Origin: Devosia sp.
GTDB taxonomy: Bacteria > Pseudomonadota > Alphaproteobacteria > Rhizobiales > Devosiaceae
Length of the DNA stretch: 64,000 bases
Direction: 5' to 3'
Assembly: GCF_017744655.1 (NCBI RefSeq)
Contig: NZ_JAGIAW010000001.1
Coordinates: 310,001-374,000 of the forward strand
In this document: positions 62,543-64,000 of the stretch, piece after piece
Numbering within the stretch: position 1 is the first letter of the stretch
How the letters are laid out: each line of letters begins with the position of its first letter
Program-made: the position numbers and the translations under genes
The notes under the pieces: model-generated
Told to the model about the DNA's origin: nothing
Databases searched by the model: none
Seen by the model: the letters and a program-made list of their open reading frames with translations, nothing else

Positions 62543-62962
62543 ATGCAGCAGGCCGTCCACAGCATCAGCATTTCCACAAGAGGGCAGGGACTTTACGAGT
62601 TCACCGATGTACTGGACCGGTTCGTCGCAGAATCAGGGATTGCCACAGGACTGGTGACGGTCTTCGTGCGCCACACATCATGCTCGCTGCTGATCCAGGA
62701 AAATGCCGATCCGGATGTGCAGACCGACCTTCTCGGCTTTTTCCGGCGTCTGGCACCGGAGGGCATGGACTGGCTGGTGCACACCACCGAAGGCCCGGAT
62801 GACATGCCGGCGCATATCAGGTCGGCCCTGACCCAAACCTCTATTTCCATACCTGTCGTGGATGAGCAAACGGTGTTGGGGACCTGGCAGGGCATCTATC
62901 TTTTCGAGCACCGCCGCCGTCCGCATCAGCGGAGCGTGGTGCTGCATATCATCGGGGAATGA
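62543..62962 (+). CDS. YjbQ family (UPF0047) protein
   Basis: 139 aa. It matches the YjbQ/UPF0047 fold: VTVFVRHTSCSLLIQENADPDVQ with the conserved His, WLVHTTEGPDDMPAHIRSAL and WQGIYLFEHR. Some members show weak thiamin-phosphate-synthase activity, but the true role is unsettled. It overlaps the TauE gene by 4 bp (ATGA), so the two are translated together. Confidence 0.9.
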   Translation: MQQAVHSISISTRGQGLYEFTDVLDRFVAESGIATGLVTVFVRHTSCSLLIQENADPDVQTDLLGFFRRLAPEGMDWLVHTTEGPDDMPAHIRSALTQTSISIPVVDEQTVLGTWQGIYLFEHRRRPHQRSVVLHIIGE

Positions 62963-63795
62963 ACATGGATTGGGCTGTCATCATCGGCTATTGGCCGTTT
63001 GTGCTCGGCATGCTGGCCACGGGAGTCGTTTCAGGCGTGGCGGCGGGATTGCTGGGTATTGGCGGCGGGGCCGTCATTGTGCCGGCGCTGAGCACTGCGC
63101 TGCTTTGGATGGGCTTTGATTCCGACGTGGTGCAGCATGTGGCCGTGGGGACGTCGCTCGCCATCATCATTCCCACCGGGATCATGAGCGCGCGGGCGCA
63201 CCATAAGCGTGGGGCGCTTGATATCGAGGTGTTCAAGCTCTGGGCACCGTTCATCGTGGCGGGCACTTTCATAGGCGGGCTGATGGCTGGCTGGTATTCG
63301 GGCGACGTGCTGCGCATCGTTTTCGCCGTCATGGCCTTTGTCATTGCGGCCAATATCGTCTTCTCGTTCCAGACCAAGCTCATGGGGCACCTGCACGGCT
63401 CGAAGCCCACGCATCGGGCTGCGGCGTTCGTGGTTGGCTATCTCTCGTCGTTGATGGGGATCGGTGGCGGGTCGCTGACCGTGCCGACGCTGGTGGCCTT
63501 CGGCCATACCATGCACAAGGCAGTGGGGACATCAGCGGCCATCGGCGTGGCGATTGCCCTCTCGGGTACGCTGGGCTTTCTTATCTCGGGCTGGGGCGTA
63601 AGCGACCTGCCGCCGCTGAGCGTGGGCTATATCAATATTGTCGCGCTGGTGCTGGTTGGCGCAATGGCAGCGGTCTGCGCGCCGCTGGGTGCAGCGCTGG
63701 CGCATAAGCTGGACCAGAAGACGCTCAAATACGTCTTCGCCGCCTTCCTCGTGGCCGTGGGCCTCAACATGCTCTGGAAAGTGCTGGCGGGCTAA
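62959..63795 (+). CDS. TauE/SafE-family membrane transporter
   Basis: 278 aa with seven to eight membrane helices and two copies of the family motif: AAGLLGIGGGAVIVPALST (~30-48) and SSLMGIGGGSLTVPTLVAFG. The VGTSLAIIIPTGIMSA and VGTSAAIGVAIALSG segments are also typical. The family exports sulfite, sulfoacetate or other organic anions; the substrate here is unknown. Coupled to yjbQ by a 4-bp overlap. Confidence 0.9.
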   Translation: MNMDWAVIIGYWPFVLGMLATGVVSGVAAGLLGIGGGAVIVPALSTALLWMGFDSDVVQHVAVGTSLAIIIPTGIMSARAHHKRGALDIEVFKLWAPFIVAGTFIGGLMAGWYSGDVLRIVFAVMAFVIAANIVFSFQTKLMGHLHGSKPTHRAAAFVVGYLSSLMGIGGGSLTVPTLVAFGHTMHKAVGTSAAIGVAIALSGTLGFLISGWGVSDLPPLSVGYINIVALVLVGAMAAVCAPLGAALAHKLDQKTLKYVFAAFLVAVGLNMLWKVLAG

Positions 63796-63811
63796 GCCGC
63801 CGGAAAGGGCA

Positions 63812-63872
63812 GGTGGGGGCGGGTGACTACGGTGGTCCGCCCCCACCGTCCAAGCCCCCCTCAACAGGGGGA
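63812..63872. repeat. GC-rich palindromes after the TauE gene
   Basis: GGTGGGGGCGG/CCGCCCCCACC, a perfect 11-bp stem (63812-63847), then CCCCCT...AGGGGG (63855-63871). They resemble the CCCTCCCC...GGGGGAGG palindrome at 9527, i.e. dispersed elements, and may also terminate the yjbQ-tauE transcript. Confidence 0.6.
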
Positions 63873-64000
63873 ACCCGGAAATCTGGATGCCACCTACCTC
63901 GGAAAGGCCTGAACCGATGGCTCCGGTTCAGGTGGCAGGTGTGCCATGAAGGTGGCCGGTTCAAGGCCACCGGCGTGAATTAGTTTGCTTTAGTGTCCAG
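63873..64000. other. Window edge with nested hairpins, no gene seen
   Basis: CCTGAACC/GGTTCAGG (63908-63932) sits inside an outer TGCCAC/GTGGCA pairing (63888-63937), followed by GGTGGCC/GGCCACC (63951-63971). This may be an RNA leader or terminator of a gene beyond the edge; it cannot be resolved here. Confidence 0.4.

Overview
The window is chromosomal, GC-rich (roughly 60-65%) alphaproteobacterial DNA, most likely Hyphomicrobiales (Rhizobiales) and plausibly Devosia-like. The clues are a LsrB/VtlR-type LysR regulator beside trxB, dnaG directly followed by rpoD, a GTG-started carA near a GatB/YqeY gene, OhrR/Ohr, DUF1328, HlyU-type and DUF2442 proteins, and small RNAs carrying the CCUCCUCCC anti-Shine-Dalgarno motif. 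The genus is an inference. No tRNA, rRNA, CRISPR array, phage or complete insertion sequence was seen.

Layout: 1-4.4 kb holds a DUF2147 secreted protein, thymidine kinase, acyl-CoA thioesterase, two tandem secreted SH3/crystallin-like paralogs, a CBS protein and a DUF4864 protein. 4.5-8.8 kb holds small proteins, a LacI regulator with three operator-like palindromes, an aspartate aminotransferase and an unknown Ser/Thr-rich protein with an internal duplication. 8.9-10.4 kb has no protein gene. It carries four minus-strand small-RNA units, each with its own promoter and terminator. 10.4-25 kb holds HAD, lsrB-like, trxB, greA, a PQQ-type sugar dehydrogenase, TetR/SnoaL, a cold-shock gene, threonine aldolase, a CatB-type acetyltransferase, a QorB-like reductase and carB. 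25-41 kb holds corA, dedA, a response regulator, an RNA methyltransferase, motA-motB, an ABC exporter, MFS, ohr/ohrR and a periplasmic RNase T2/CpdB pair. 41-51 kb holds a metalloprotease, a two-domain glycosyltransferase, carA-azlC-azlD, yqeY, GST, a GGDEF protein, MFS and an HdeD protein. 51-64 kb holds dnaG, rpoD, small conserved genes, queF, a luciferase-like oxidoreductase, DUF533, YqhA, a large OmpA-family protein, YjbQ and TauE.

The most interesting signals are non-coding. (1) The four-unit small-RNA array resembles the CcsR/'cuckoo' RNAs. Three units display the CCUCCUCCC motif in stem-loops, and the palindrome CTGACATGTCAG or a degenerate copy lies exactly 8 nt upstream of each -35 box. 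(2) A TTCAG-N6-TTCAG direct repeat with 11-bp period occurs upstream of three envelope/secreted-protein genes (DUF2147, SH3/crystallin, OmpA), in the same orientation to each gene, suggesting an OmpR/PhoB-type regulon. (3) Local operator palindromes occur for the LacI, TetR and OhrR regulators.

How the genes work together: the RNase T2 and the 2',3'-cyclic-nucleotide phosphodiesterase form a plausible extracytoplasmic RNA-scavenging pair. Ohr/OhrR, trxB, the LsrB-like regulator, the QorB-like reductase and possibly the small RNAs suggest oxidative and envelope stress defence. carA and carB, about 20 kb apart, encode the two subunits of carbamoyl-phosphate synthetase.
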